A DNA stretch of 64,000 bases from Coriaria nepalensis (lineage: Eukaryota; Streptophyta; Magnoliopsida; Cucurbitales; Coriariaceae), in assembly GCA_027186245.1 (NCBI GenBank), contig CP114484.1, positions 13,154,001 to 13,218,000 on the forward strand, in the 5' to 3' direction. Each line of letters opens with the position of its first letter. Positions within the stretch are counted from its first letter, which is position 1. This document shows, piece by piece, positions 22,235 to 34,441 of the stretch. Below the pieces are notes generated by a model that was not told the DNA's origin, did not search any database, and worked only from the letters and a program-made list of their open reading frames with translations. The translations under genes and the position numbers were made by a program.

Positions 22235-23879
22235 ATGGGTCCTTGCCAAGAACATCAAGAAGGAGAGCAACAGTCTACAACCCGTGTTCCGGTTAGTGGG
22301 CCTATCATAGTAGGTGCAGGTCCATCAGGGCTAGCTGCCTCCGCGTGCCTCTCAGCACATGGAATCCCTACCCTAATCCTCGAAAAAACCGACTGCATAG
22401 CCTCTCTATGGCAACAAAGAACTTACGATCGTCTCAAACTTCATCTCCCTAAACAGTTTTGCGAACTTCCTCTTATGGGTTTCCCTGAAAACTTCCCCAA
22501 GTACCCAACAAAAGCCCAGTTTATCTCCTACATGGAATCTTACGCTTCCCATTTCAACGTCAAACCCAGATTCAACCAAGCTGTTCAAAACGCTGCGTTC
22601 GATTCTGCAAGTGGGTTTTGGAAGGTTCGGACCCAAAGCCATGAGTACATTTCTCGTTGGCTTATTGTCGCTACAGGTGAGAATGCTGATCCTGTCATAC
22701 CTGAAATCGCTGGGATAGATAGCTTCGTCGGAAAAGTTGTTCATACTAGCATGTACAAATCTGGTTCAGAGTTCAAAAACCAGAGGGTGCTCGTTATTGG
22801 TTGTGGAAACTCCGGCATGGAAGTTAGCTTGGATCTTTCCAGATTCAATGCAACTCCTTCCATGGTTGTTAGAAACACGGTGAGTTTGAAAACTAAATCT
22901 TTATATTAAAATGGGTATGTGTTTGACTTCTATGTGTTTCATATATAGTCGTAATCTAATGTTTATTTTTTTCAGGTGCACGTTCTACCAAGAGAAGTGT
23001 TTGGGTTTTCCACGTTTGGAATAGCAATGGGGCTTCTAAAACGTCTTCCTTTGAAGTTAGTTGACAGAATTTTGCTGCTAATTGCCAATTTTACCCTCGG
23101 AAATACTGACCAGTTGGGACTCAGGCGACCTAAGGCCGGTCCGATCGAGCTGAAAAATGCGACCGGGAAGACTCCGGTGCTTGATGTAGGAGCCCTGTCT
23201 CAAATAAGATCAGGAAAAATAAAGGTCAGACTGATACAATACTTCACTAATCATGTTAGCTACTGTAATATGCATTCTAAAAAATTCTGACATGGTTTAG
23301 GGTTCTTACTGTTTTTGGAATCAGGTGATAGTAGCGGGTGTGAAGGAGATAACGAAAACTGGGGCCCGGTTTATGGATGGACAAGAGAAGGAGTTCGATT
23401 CAATAGTATTAGCAACTGGTTACAGAAGCAATGTCCCTACTTGGCTTAAGGTAAGAACAGCTAAGCGAATGTAACCCTCGTTCGTATGTTACTACTATGT
23501 AGTTATGATCCATCGTTTTCTAACTTGGACCCCCACCCCTCATGCTCAGAACTATGTAAAATCCCTTGTATCACAACGCTACAGAACTCCTCTTTTCTCT
23601 ATGCATGTAATAGAATATGCCATTTTTCCATTCCAGTTGTCTTTTTTTTTTGTTTCATTAATAATCTTGTTACGTGAAATGTAGGAATGTGAGTTCTTTA
23701 CGAAAGAAGGGATGCCTATAACTCCATTTCCAAACGGATGGAAAGCAGATAATGGACTCTACACGGTCGGGTTCACTAGAAGAGGTTTGCTTGGAACTTC
23801 ATATGATGCTGTCAGTATTGCTAAGGATGTTGCTGTTCGGTGGTCTCAACTTAAGGCCTCCAGATCAATTATCAGATAA
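22235..23879 (+). CDS. YUC4: YUCCA flavin monooxygenase (YUC1/YUC4 type), auxin synthesis
   Basis: YUCCA enzymes convert indole-3-pyruvate to indole-3-acetic acid using FAD, NADPH and oxygen. Four exons, 22235-22879, 22976-23224, 23325-23450 and 23685-23879, encode 404 residues, a normal length. The FAD site GAGPSG is at residues 27-32 and the NADPH site GCGNSG at 189-194. The monooxygenase motif region F.GKVVH....Y and the ATGYRSNVP motif are present. The start MGPCQE and the phrases [12 protein letters not shown] and [11 protein letters not shown] are closest in my memory to Arabidopsis YUC4 and YUC1. The first ATG of the open frame is used; the frame is open further upstream without an ATG. 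The next gene downstream is LEUNIG, as for Arabidopsis YUC1. Membership of the YUC1/YUC4 pair is firmer than the choice between them. Confidence 0.93.
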
Positions 23880-26800
23880 TGAATAGGAATTGTATTTGTT
23901 TTCTCTCTAAAGTTAGCTGGACGCACGTACGTGGGTTTTTAGTTTTTTAGTTTTTTTTTTCTTCTTCCGAGTTTTTCTTGTAAATGCTTCAATTTTGCTT
24001 GGGAGTTGCATATATACATCCTCTTTTCGTCATCGTCTGTTGCATAGCCGGGCACAGCCTCTTGTAATGCTACTTCTTCGAGTAATTAAAAGTGTAATTT
24101 GGTTTCCCTAACATCATGTTGTAAATCTTGTATCAAGTAAGTGAATGAAACTACCATCTCGGATTCTCGGTCTTAGGGGAGGGTATTATCACTAAACAAC
24201 TAACTCGGTGGTATGTAAAGGGTGGTATTACTCATCTACCGTCTCATTTCAAGGCATGTATGTTTCGTTCATAATCGATTACCTCTTTGATGAAAGCCTA
24301 TCAGTAAATAATGAAACAAAATAAAGTGTTCAAAGGTATGTAAATTCCATGGCAGTTATCTTTCTGGAAATGTAACATAAAGTAGTTTACCGGTTATGCC
24401 GGCGTGGGTTACCTAAGTGGGACATAGATAAATGTTTATATACATTGACCTGTATTAATTGGGGATCGTACTTTGAATAATAAATTAAAGCCCCCATGAT
24501 ATTGATGCTTCATACTCGAAACCTAACAATCACATGCCTATTTTTTCTTCATATGGGTTTCTGTCTTTCTGATACAGACATGAAGAAATAAAACATACGA
24601 TTATAGTAGTTTTAATGTCGGTATCTATGTTAACGTACGGTCATCGATTCATGACCAGTGGCTAATGAATGAATGAATGAAGCAAGCAGATACAAAGGAA
24701 GAGGCTAGCTAACGTGCTTTCTCTTATCTCCATAAATTATCGGAAAAATTCGTTCCATTGTAAATCGATAAATTATACTCCCAAATATAATCTCACTCGG
24801 ATCTCTGTGCACTCCGTATGGACCTCTTAATTTTTCCTCTACTTTGATCTCTTTCACGCATGCAGTCAGCGAATTCTGAATCTTTCATTTTGTTTTCTTT
24901 AACACGCTGATGAGACAATGATGGGCCTCTGACCTTTCCCCCTCTTCTGTACATTGTACGAGTTTTACAGCCTCCGGCCTTAGCCTTAACCCTTAGCCTT
25001 AGCTTAGCTATCAACGCGCATTTTTTTTACAGCTCTGCGACTGCTGACGTCTTTTATTACCTACTTCTACGTGCCTTGTAGTCATTGATATCTCTCTTTC
25101 TTCCCCTCCTGCCGCCGTGCACAAGACAACGAGTGAAGAGTCCAAGTCATTAGTGAAAAATCTGAATATGTTACCCGTAGGGAAGAGCAGCATTGCATCA
25201 GAATCGGGAAGAAATGAGAGAGATCCCTCGTTCTACGGTTCCAAGGGAAAGCACGCGGTATGGTGATTCATCAACTACGTCACTATTCACTAGCAGCTAC
25301 CTATTCAGTCAGAAGTCAGTCCTTACTGTACTACGTACTAATACTATACCCTGCCCTGACCTACTTCAACACTGACCTATGTTAGACAGATTGCATAGTT
25401 GTAAATTCCATCTCTCTCCTCTCTCTCTCTGTCTTTACTGCTTCTGTCTTTCCCCGATCTTTGTTAGATTCACCTTTCGTATTTTTTTCATTAATGTTTA
25501 TTTGCAATTTGCATGCACACCTGATGATGCTGATGTCACCTCCTTACTTTCCTCATCCTACGCGGCTCCATGAAGTTTCAAAAGCGAGTGGGCTGCTGTG
25601 AGCTAACGAGGCGAGGGGAGGACCGCATCCGCATGCATGCAGAATGAAGCATGTTGGAGGGAAGAAAGTGGATGAGGGTGGGTACGTGGAACGAGTCAGA
25701 AAGGACGACAGGGTGGCGTGCCTATGTAAGTCCACTTGGCAAGACATGACTATCAAGAAATATAACATATCTAAAATAACAAAACGAAATGTTATTTAAA
25801 CTCCGGACGTCAGTTATAATATTAAATTAAGTTGCTGTCTCGGATTTATTATTAGTATATAATAAAGATAAGTTAAGTTAATTTTAAAATATAATTTTAT
25901 ATTTATATAAAAAATAAAATTTAATATATAATAAAATTAATTGTTAAATATATTTTATATTATTTATATAAAATAAATAAGTAAAAATAATATCAGAAAA
26001 TATATATAATATATTATGTTTCTTATTTAAAATAAAATTAGTAAAAAAATAATATATAATAAAAATAAGTTATTTATTTTATTATTAATTAATTTTAAAA
26101 TAAAAATTCAAAGTTTTATAATATGATTTTATTTATATAGGTATAAATATATATAAAAATATTAATTAATTAATATTATTGAAACTAAAAAATATATTAA
26201 TTTAATAAAATTATCGAAACATTTTAACATATTATTTCCAAGTTGTGACAAAATAGTAATTATTTAACATATTATTTTTAATATATTATTAATTTATCGA
26301 GATTAATTATATTTTCAATATGTCTCATAATATATATTATTATTTTGAATATATGAGCGATATGAAATATGTACTGCGATTAGTTTAATATAAAATATAT
26401 TTAATTATATTATTTTAACCTCCCTTCCACGACTATCGCACCTTTCAAATAATATATACAAATATTTGCTTCTTCAAACTTCAAACCATAGATTTGCATG
26501 CATGCGTGAAGTTTGAACTTCTGCACTATATATATCATTTTTGGGCGGTAGTGGCCGGCGATGAGAGGACAGAGGAGGACGATGATATAAGAAGGTCCCT
26601 CCACATCACATGGGAATTCTCTGCCATGCCTTTTCCGGTGGGTCAGGACCTGATCTCATCAGTGTATAGCTAAACCCCTTGCTACATACATAGCACATAT
26701 AGTGCCATGTAAGGTTGCTTTTGCTGCAGCTTCTCTCTAGCTGACACCCGCTCTTCCTCAATCAGAATGTTATTATTGTTATTTTACTATTTGCCCTCAT

Positions 26801-29140
26801 TCTCTTGTAGTGGGGGGAGACAACGACCTCACCTAACCGCCCTCTCCATCTTCTGATGTTTTGGACTATTGTTTAAAAATTTTATTTTACCAATATTACT
26901 TATGCATTATTTAGATAATGTAAATAAATATATTCAATGAAATCAGATATAATTGATATAATTAAAAATAACATATGATTAAAGATAACCATCTCATTTA
27001 ATTGTCTTTGTTAATCTTATAATATTAGACTATTATTCAATAAATTATTTTTATAATGTAGAGTTAGTATTAGTTGATAGATTCAATATTATTTATGCAT
27101 TATTTATGTAATATAAATAAAATAATATTATTTATCATAATACAAAAATTAATATAAGTAATACAATTTTATTTATCATAATACAAAAATTACATATTTT
27201 TATAAGAAATTATTACTATTATTTTTTTCTCATTTACAAGTCTTAAGACCGGCCAGCCCAGCCCAACTCTCTACTTGTATTATAATTATTGTTCGGCCCA
27301 TTCACTATTTGGGCCGATATCAGACGTAACATACCCAAGTTCTTTTTTATAATACTTTATAGTTTCCAACTTTTTAATTTTAGTCAAACAAGTTCTAAGC
27401 CACTTTTATTTTTTGGGTTAATTAGGTCTTATGTAATTTGACTTTTAAGAATTTATTTACCATTTAGTCCCTTCGCAATATAAATTAGTTTTTTTTATCC
27501 CTCTATATTTGTTTAAAAAATTATATTCATTATTTTTTTAATTATTTATACTTTTCTTATATATTAATTTATTATTATTATTATTATTTTAATTCAAATT
27601 TTTATTTTTTTCTTTGAGAAAAAATGAAAAAATTAGTGAAAACAAAATTTGATTTGGTTTATCGGGAAAAAATATATCGAAATAGTTCGATTGTCTTATT
27701 ATTATTTTTTTTTTCCTTTTTTGGGTTAAAAAATACCTAACATAAAAGAAGAGCCATATCAATCCGATTGAGTTATTCGTGAAGAAAAATGGAATCGATC
27801 ATATCAGGTTTTTTATGAATACTTAATTCGATGTGGATATCTTGTGAATAAATTAGATTGGAATGAATGATTTTACTCATAAAAAATTGAATATTTAGAT
27901 AAGTTTTTTCACGATAAATTGAATCAAATTTTGTTTTATTTGTTTGTTTGTTTTTTTTATTTTTCAAAGAAAAAAAGAAATTTAGATTAAAAAAGAAAAT
28001 AATAAATTAATAAGGAGAAAAGTAAAAATAATAAAAGATGAGGAAGAAAATAATTAATATATATTTTTAATAAGGCATCATATTATGTCAACATATATCA
28101 TATTATCATTAATGATTTAAAAATTATTAAAGAAATTAAAAAGTATAATTTAAATTATATATAAATTAATCAAATATAGTATAAAAATAAATTTATTAAA
28201 ATTGAACTACACCAAAATTAAAAGTGTAATTAACCTTTATTTTTGTCGTTCTTTTTATTTTGCAATCACTTCAAGTTTTAAAATAAAAAGTTGAAAAACA
28301 TTTGGAATTTTGTTTTTTTACCAGAAAACATAGGCTTTGAAACAAAAAGAGATTGCAAATAATGCTTTTTATGGGGTAAATTTATAATTTTGAAAAAGTA
28401 GGTGCTGAAAAGTAAATACGAAATTTGTTTAGGGTATCTTATCAAATATAATTAAAATATGAATGACTTTACTGAAAAGCATTGTAAGAGAGATGATGTA
28501 GTGAAAGTACGATTCACTCCTCATTCAATATGGCAAACGCAACAAAGTATCCGAATTTTACAGGGTAGTTCCGTCATTTGGGTTAAAGAATCACTCTAAT
28601 TTATGGCTTTAGGTTGAAAATTCGATGGAATCTGAGGACTGATTTGGTAAATTCAGTGGCGTAAGTCATTATGATATCTGCAACAGTAAACTCAATCAAC
28701 CTTGTAAGCTATCAGAAAAATAGAAAAGATTTCAGCAAAACTTGGAAAACAATTTTTTTTTTCTTTGGGTTCCAGGTATCGCTGCTTCTGATCCTGCACT
28801 TTCTTCATTATGTCTTGCTTCTTGTAATGAAATAAAATTGCAAAAAAAAAAAAAAAAAAAAACGTAAAATCAAGCTCCAAACTTTCTGTGTTTTTTCTTT
28901 CTTTCTAAATTTAGAGCCTTCGCTTCTTCCGCTTCACTTAGATTTTATTTTCTATATTTTCTTACAATGATTCGTTTTCTAGGTTTGTCTTAAATTAATG
29001 TTTTTTTTTTTTTTTTTCGGTTGGGTTAGGCCTTCTTTTACTTATGGGGGTGCTTGAGAGGTGAATAAGAGAAGAACAAGCTACTATCTTCTATCTGACA
29101 TTATCAGTTTCTATTGCTTGAGGGTTTTGCTTCAGCAAAA
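23880..29140. other. 5.3-kb gene-free stretch with very AT-rich core
   Basis: The first 250 bp are probably the YUCCA 3' untranslated region. 24200-25750 has ordinary composition but no gene that I can support. About 25760-28450 is extremely AT-rich, apart from short blocks near 26420-26880 and 27240-27320, and holds only simple and decayed repeats. The last 600 bp should contain the LEUNIG promoter and leader. The AT-rich core is probably worn-down transposon DNA; no ends or coding domains remain to prove it. Confidence 0.55.
27130..27192. repeat. Direct repeat with 41-bp period
   Basis: The 21-22 bp phrase ATTTATCATAATACAAAAAT is found at 27130 and again at 27171. A looser repeat of TTATGCATTATTTA with flanking AT sequence occurs near 26900 and 27090. 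Both lie inside the AT-rich core between YUCCA and LEUNIG. Confidence 0.7.
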
Positions 29141-30329
29141 ATGTCTCAGACCAACTGGGAGGCTGATAAGATGTAAGTTTTTCTTCCCACCTCCTTCTTC
29201 ACTTGCCCTTTCTATCTGGGTTTCTGAATTTCCCCTTCTAATTTCTATTGATTCGGTTGTGATTCTTTTTTTTTAACCCCCGTGGTTCTAGGCTCTTTTT
29301 TGTTTTCCATCTTTTGTGCTTTTTGTTCAACTTCTGGTTTATTTTGAATCACATTTGATCTAAAATTGAGGAGATTTTACTAAGGGTTTTTTTTTTTGTT
29401 TTACTCCAAGGTTGTTGTGTTCGTATTTGTTTCGTAACTGATATCTTTTCTGCTTCTTGTTTTTACTATTTTAGGCGATTTTTATATTTCTGGTATGAAA
29501 GAGTTGCGTTCTTAATCAAACTACTTTTCTGGAGAATAATTTTCACTAGTTCTGATTTCCTCGTAGTTTGGGATTTATTATGGCTTTGTGGGTGTTATGA
29601 TTCGGCTCGTTTCACTGCAAAGTTTGAATCTTTACCCTAATCTGCAATACTTGTGTTTACTTTTCAATTGACAGGTTAGATGTTTACATCCATGATTATT
29701 TAGTGAAGAGGGATTTAAAGGCTTCTGCTCAGGCTTTTCAAGCTGAAGGGAAAGTATCTTCAGATCCTGTTGGTAAGTATAATATACTCCATGAGAGACT
29801 CGGGAAAGTTAAACCTTTTGGGGCTGTACACATTTGTTGTCCCCTGCGCTTTGTTCTTATTTACCTTGTGTAATTCCTTGAACCTGGGTTTACAGCTATT
29901 GATGCACCTGGTGGGTTTCTCTTCGAATGGTGGTCCGTTTTCTGGGATATATTCATCGCTAGGACTAATGAGAAGCACTCAGAGGTTGCTGCATCTTACA
30001 TCGAGGTCTGGTCACAGAATTCTCTATTACCTGCTTAAAATTTCTTAAGACGAGTTATTTCATCACTTTCTCGAGAGAACTTTAGTTTAGGTCTAAAAAT
30101 GCTGTTTTTACCCATAAAACAACTGCTAATATTACTCTTTTTAGAAAGACTTATTTATCCCTTGGACTAATACTATGATTATGGAATGTGGATATGACAG
30201 ACTCAAATGATTAAGGCCCGGGAGCAACAACAGCAACAGCAACAACCTCAAACACCACAGCAACAACAACAGCAGCAGCAGCAGCAACAACAACATATGC
30301 AGATGCAGCTGCTATTACAGAGACAAGCT

Positions 30330-30375
<46 letters not shown>

Positions 30376-33300
30376 AACAACAGCCACAACAGCAGCAACA
30401 ACAGGCTCAACAGCAACAGCAGCATCAGAGAAGAGATGGGGCCCATTTACTAAATGGGTCGACTAATGGGCTTGTGGGAAATGATCCCCTCATGCGACAA
30501 AATCCTGGAACTGCTAATGCTTTGGCTACAAAGATGTATGAGGAGAGATTGAAGCTGCCGCTTCAAAGGGATCCTATGGATGAGGTTGCTATGAAGGTAG
30601 GGAGAGAGATTCTTGCAGGTTTTTGAAGGGCCTGTTTTTTTCCTTGAACCTTTTTTATAACCGTCTTTGGTAATTTTACAGCAAAGATATGGTGAGAGCA
30701 TGGGGCAGCTGTTGGATCCGAATAACTCAATATTGAAGTCAGCTTCAGCGGGTGGTCAGCCTTCTGGGTAAATACACTCAGATTTCAATTCTGTTACCAA
30801 AGAATCAGATTTAAACAGATGTAGATGACCATAAATTTTTTTAGGACAATTTTTTTTTTCTACAGGTATTTATTTATCTATTTATTTTTATTTTACTTGT
30901 TAATTTCAGGCAAGTGCTACATGGTGCGGCTGGTGCGATGTCTCCCCAGGTTCAAGCTAGGAATCAGCAATTGCCGGGTTCTGCACCGGTAAGTTTTTCT
31001 TCCCCCCTTTTTTTTAGGCTCAAGGCATGTACTTTGATGCCCACCTATTATCTTTCATTGCTTTGTTCTGACTTTTTATGTGAAATCTGAGAAATTTAGG
31101 AAATTAAGACTGAGATTACGTCAGTGTTGAATCCTCGAGCTGCAGGTCCAGAGGGATCATTGATGGGAATCCCTGGTATTATTTGTTGATTCCTGTTCCA
31201 TTCAATTTATCTTTCTAGCTGCAAAGACCATACTATAAGACTTCACGGTCTTCAACTAAGCTAACCAATTTCTTTTAAATGGCCTAAATGCCCTTAGAAA
31301 AGTTAAGAAACTACAGCTCAAATCTTTTTATCTAATATTTGAGATGCTGCCATTTCAGGATCGAACCAAGGTGGTAACAACTTGACATTAAAAGGATGGC
31401 CGCTCACTGTATGTCTTGATTCGCTCTCTCCCATTTACAAATTTATGTCTTATGGTTAATCTTTTTTGTCCCTTATTAGGGGCTAGAACATCTCCGGCCA
31501 GGGCTTCTTCAGCAACAGAAACCATTCATTCAAGCTCCTCAGCCTTTTCATCAGCTTCAGATGTTGACCCCACAGCAACAGCAACTTATGCTCGCCCAGC
31601 AAAATCTGACTTCTCCATCTGGCAGTGATGAAAGCAGAAGACTCAGAATGCCTTTGAATAATCGCAATATGGGTCTTTCCAAAGATGGGCTTCCCAATTC
31701 GGTGGGTGATGTTGTCCCAAATGTCGGATCTTCTCTTCAAGCCGGTGGTCCCCTCATGCAACGTGGAGACACAGATATGCTCATTAAGGTTTTCTTCTTT
31801 TCCCCCCTTCAATTATATCAATATTTATATGTGCCATTCTCACCTCTTTTGTTCTTGCGTAGTTAAAAATGGCTCAATTGCAGCAGCAACAGAATAATAG
31901 TAACAACAATAATCCACAGCAACAGCAACAGCTTCAGCAGCACGCTCTGTTGAATCAACAATCACAGACCTCAAATCATAATAATAATCTTCATCAGCAA
32001 GATAAAATGGGGCCTGCTGGAAGTATGACAATGGATGGAAGCATGTCCAACACCTTTCGGGGAAATGATCAGGTCTGGTTTACCTCTTCACCATGCCTAT
32101 TTCCTTTCAAATATCATATACTGTCATCCGAGTTTAAAAGGCTCCTAATATGGGTTTTTCTTTTCAATACATGTCAAGGTTTCAAAAAACCAGACTGGTA
32201 GAAAGAGGAAGCAACCAGTATCATCTTCAGGTCCCGCAAATAGTTCTGGAACAGCTAACACTGCAGGTCCATCTCCAAGCTCTGCACCTTCAACACCCTC
32301 TACTCATACACCCGGTGATGTGATCTCAATGCCAGCTTTGCCTCATAGCGGTAGTTCATCTAAGCCATTGATGATGTTTGGATCAGATGGTCCAGGCACT
32401 CTTACTTCACCAGCCAATCAATTGGTGAGTGAAAACTCTTCTGTTTTATCGGGTAGGGGAAAAAAAGAAATTAAACAGGTTCCTCGAATGTAATCATTCT
32501 CATTGAGGATAACATTCTGTCTTTGGCAGTGGGATGATAAAGATCTTGAATTGCAGGCAGCTGATATGGACCGATTTGTGGATGATGGCTCGCTTGATGA
32601 TAATGTTGAGTCTTTTTTATCTCATGATGATACCGATCCTCGAGATCCGGTTGATCGTTGTATGGATGTTAGCAAAGGTGGGATTAAAGCTTCTTTCATG
32701 TTGCTTTAGTAGATTTATTGTGTTATGATTAATTTTATGAGTGGTCAAAATTTGCTTTGTTTAACTTCCTAGGGTTCAGTTTTAATGAAGTAAATTCTGT
32801 TAGAGCAAGCTCAAGTAAGGTTGTTTGCTGCCATTTTTCATCGGATGGGAAATTGCTTGCTAGTGGCGGTCATGATAAAAAAGTGAGTCCTCTGTGAAGT
32901 TAATTGGGAAATTTCTTTGAAGAAAGTGTATATGTATATATATATTCTCTCCTCCCCCCCGGCAGGGGACAAGTAGGTACATTTTGATGATGAATATTCA
33001 AATGCAGGCTGTATTGTGGTTCACCGAAAATTTGAAGCCTAAAACCACACTAGAAGAACATTCATCCTTAATTACTGACATTCGTTTCAGTCCAAGCTTG
33101 CCACGTCTTGCTACATCTTCTTTCGACAAAACTGTTAGGGTCTGGGATGCAGACAATGTAAGTGTAACTGGTATATCATTTTTTAGAGGTTGGCTTAGTT
33201 CTGATTTTCCATGAAGATTCTGCCTTGGTTTCATAATTACTAAAAAGCTCTATAACTTGACTTTTGTCTTCCTCTGCAGCCTGGTTATTCACTTCGGACA

Positions 33301-34159
33301 TTTACCGGTCATTCTGCCTCTGTCATGTCCTTGGACTTCCACCCAGTTAAAGAGGATCTAATCTGCTCGTGTGATGGCGATGGTGAGATACGTTACTGGA
33401 GTATCAACAATGGAAGCTGTGCAAGAGTGTTCAAGGTTAGAATCTCAAAAGCTCGCATTTTCTGTTCACAAATTCTATGTTCAAATAATATCATGCATTT
33501 TTTGAATCAGGGTGGAACGGTCCAGATGAGATTCCAACCAACTTTTGGAAGGTATCTTGCTGCCGCTGCTGACAATGTCGTGTCTATTCTTGATGTGGAG
33601 ACTCAAGCCTTGCGTCATTCCTTACAGGTAAAGTTTATAACACGCCTTCGACCAGTGATTGTGTGTTGTATTTCGATGTTACTTGACTTATTTTGTAATT
33701 ATCTTTCAAATTTGGTTGAAACTGGTAGGGACCTGCTAAGCCTATTCATTCCGTTTGCTGGGACCCATCTGGAGAGTATTTAGCTTCTGTTAGCGAGGAC
33801 TCGGTCAAAGTGTGGACGCTCGGGTCCGGAAGTGAAGGAGACTGTATTCATGAGCTGAGCTGTAATGGGAACAAATTCCACTCTTGCGTTTTTCATCCTA
33901 CTTACCCTTCTCTTCTCGTGATTGGCTGTTACGAGGCAAGTTCGTCTTCTCTGCCTTTTATATCATTGTTGTTATTATCTTTTTCATGTTAAGAGTTGGA
34001 ACTTTGTTGTTGCAGTCTTTGGAGCTTTGGAACATGTCAGAGAACAAGACAATGACACTATCGGCTCATGATGGACTAATTGCTGCCTTAGCCGTATCGA
34101 CCGCAAACGGTTATGTCTGTTCAGCTAGTCATGATAAGTATGTTAAGCTATGGAAGTAA
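29141..34159 (+). CDS. LUG: LEUNIG transcriptional co-repressor
   Basis: LEUNIG is a Groucho/Tup1-like nuclear co-repressor that works with SEUSS-type adaptors, notably in repressing AGAMOUS. Eighteen exons give 907 residues: 29141-29172, 29675-29772, 29896-30005, 30201-30596, 30682-30767, 30910-30988, 31100-31175, 31359-31408, 31480-31788, 31863-32072, 32179-32424, 32530-32677, 32773-32882, 33008-33157, 33280-33435, 33511-33627, 33729-33935 and 34016-34159. The LUFS/LisH domain is at residues 3-80 ([21 protein letters not shown], then [14 protein letters not shown]). Glutamine-rich regions come from exons 4, 9 and 10. WD40 repeats fill about 614-907 ([20 protein letters not shown]). The intron after 33935 has a GC donor (GAG|GCAAGT), since the family sequence runs straight from CY. 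to SLELWN. The stop is 282 bp from the stop of the converging PPR gene. Confidence 0.95.
30330..30362 (+). repeat. (CAG)11 microsatellite in LEUNIG exon 4
   Basis: Eleven uninterrupted in-frame CAG codons sit in a longer mixed CAA/CAG glutamine tract (about 30219-30425). Pure CAG runs slip more easily than the mixed stretches around them, so length variation between individuals is likely. Confidence 0.95.
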
Positions 34160-34441
34160 AAATGGGAGCTCAACCTTTTATCGATCCAAATTACTTCTAG
34201 TTTTGTCTGTTTTGGTTGTTTAATGTTCTACTGAACTTGCCCCATCTCTTCTGTAACTTATGCTCCAGACTTCCAGGTTTTCGCTTTTGTTCTATAAAAC
34301 AAAACTCATGAAGTAATAATATTTTTACTGAATTTAGTAGTTAGATGGGATTGGAGCAAATTGTATGAATGTTCTCTTTTAATACAGACAGAGACCCATT
34401 TCATTTCTTTTCGTTCTACAACACTTCCATACAGCAGCATG

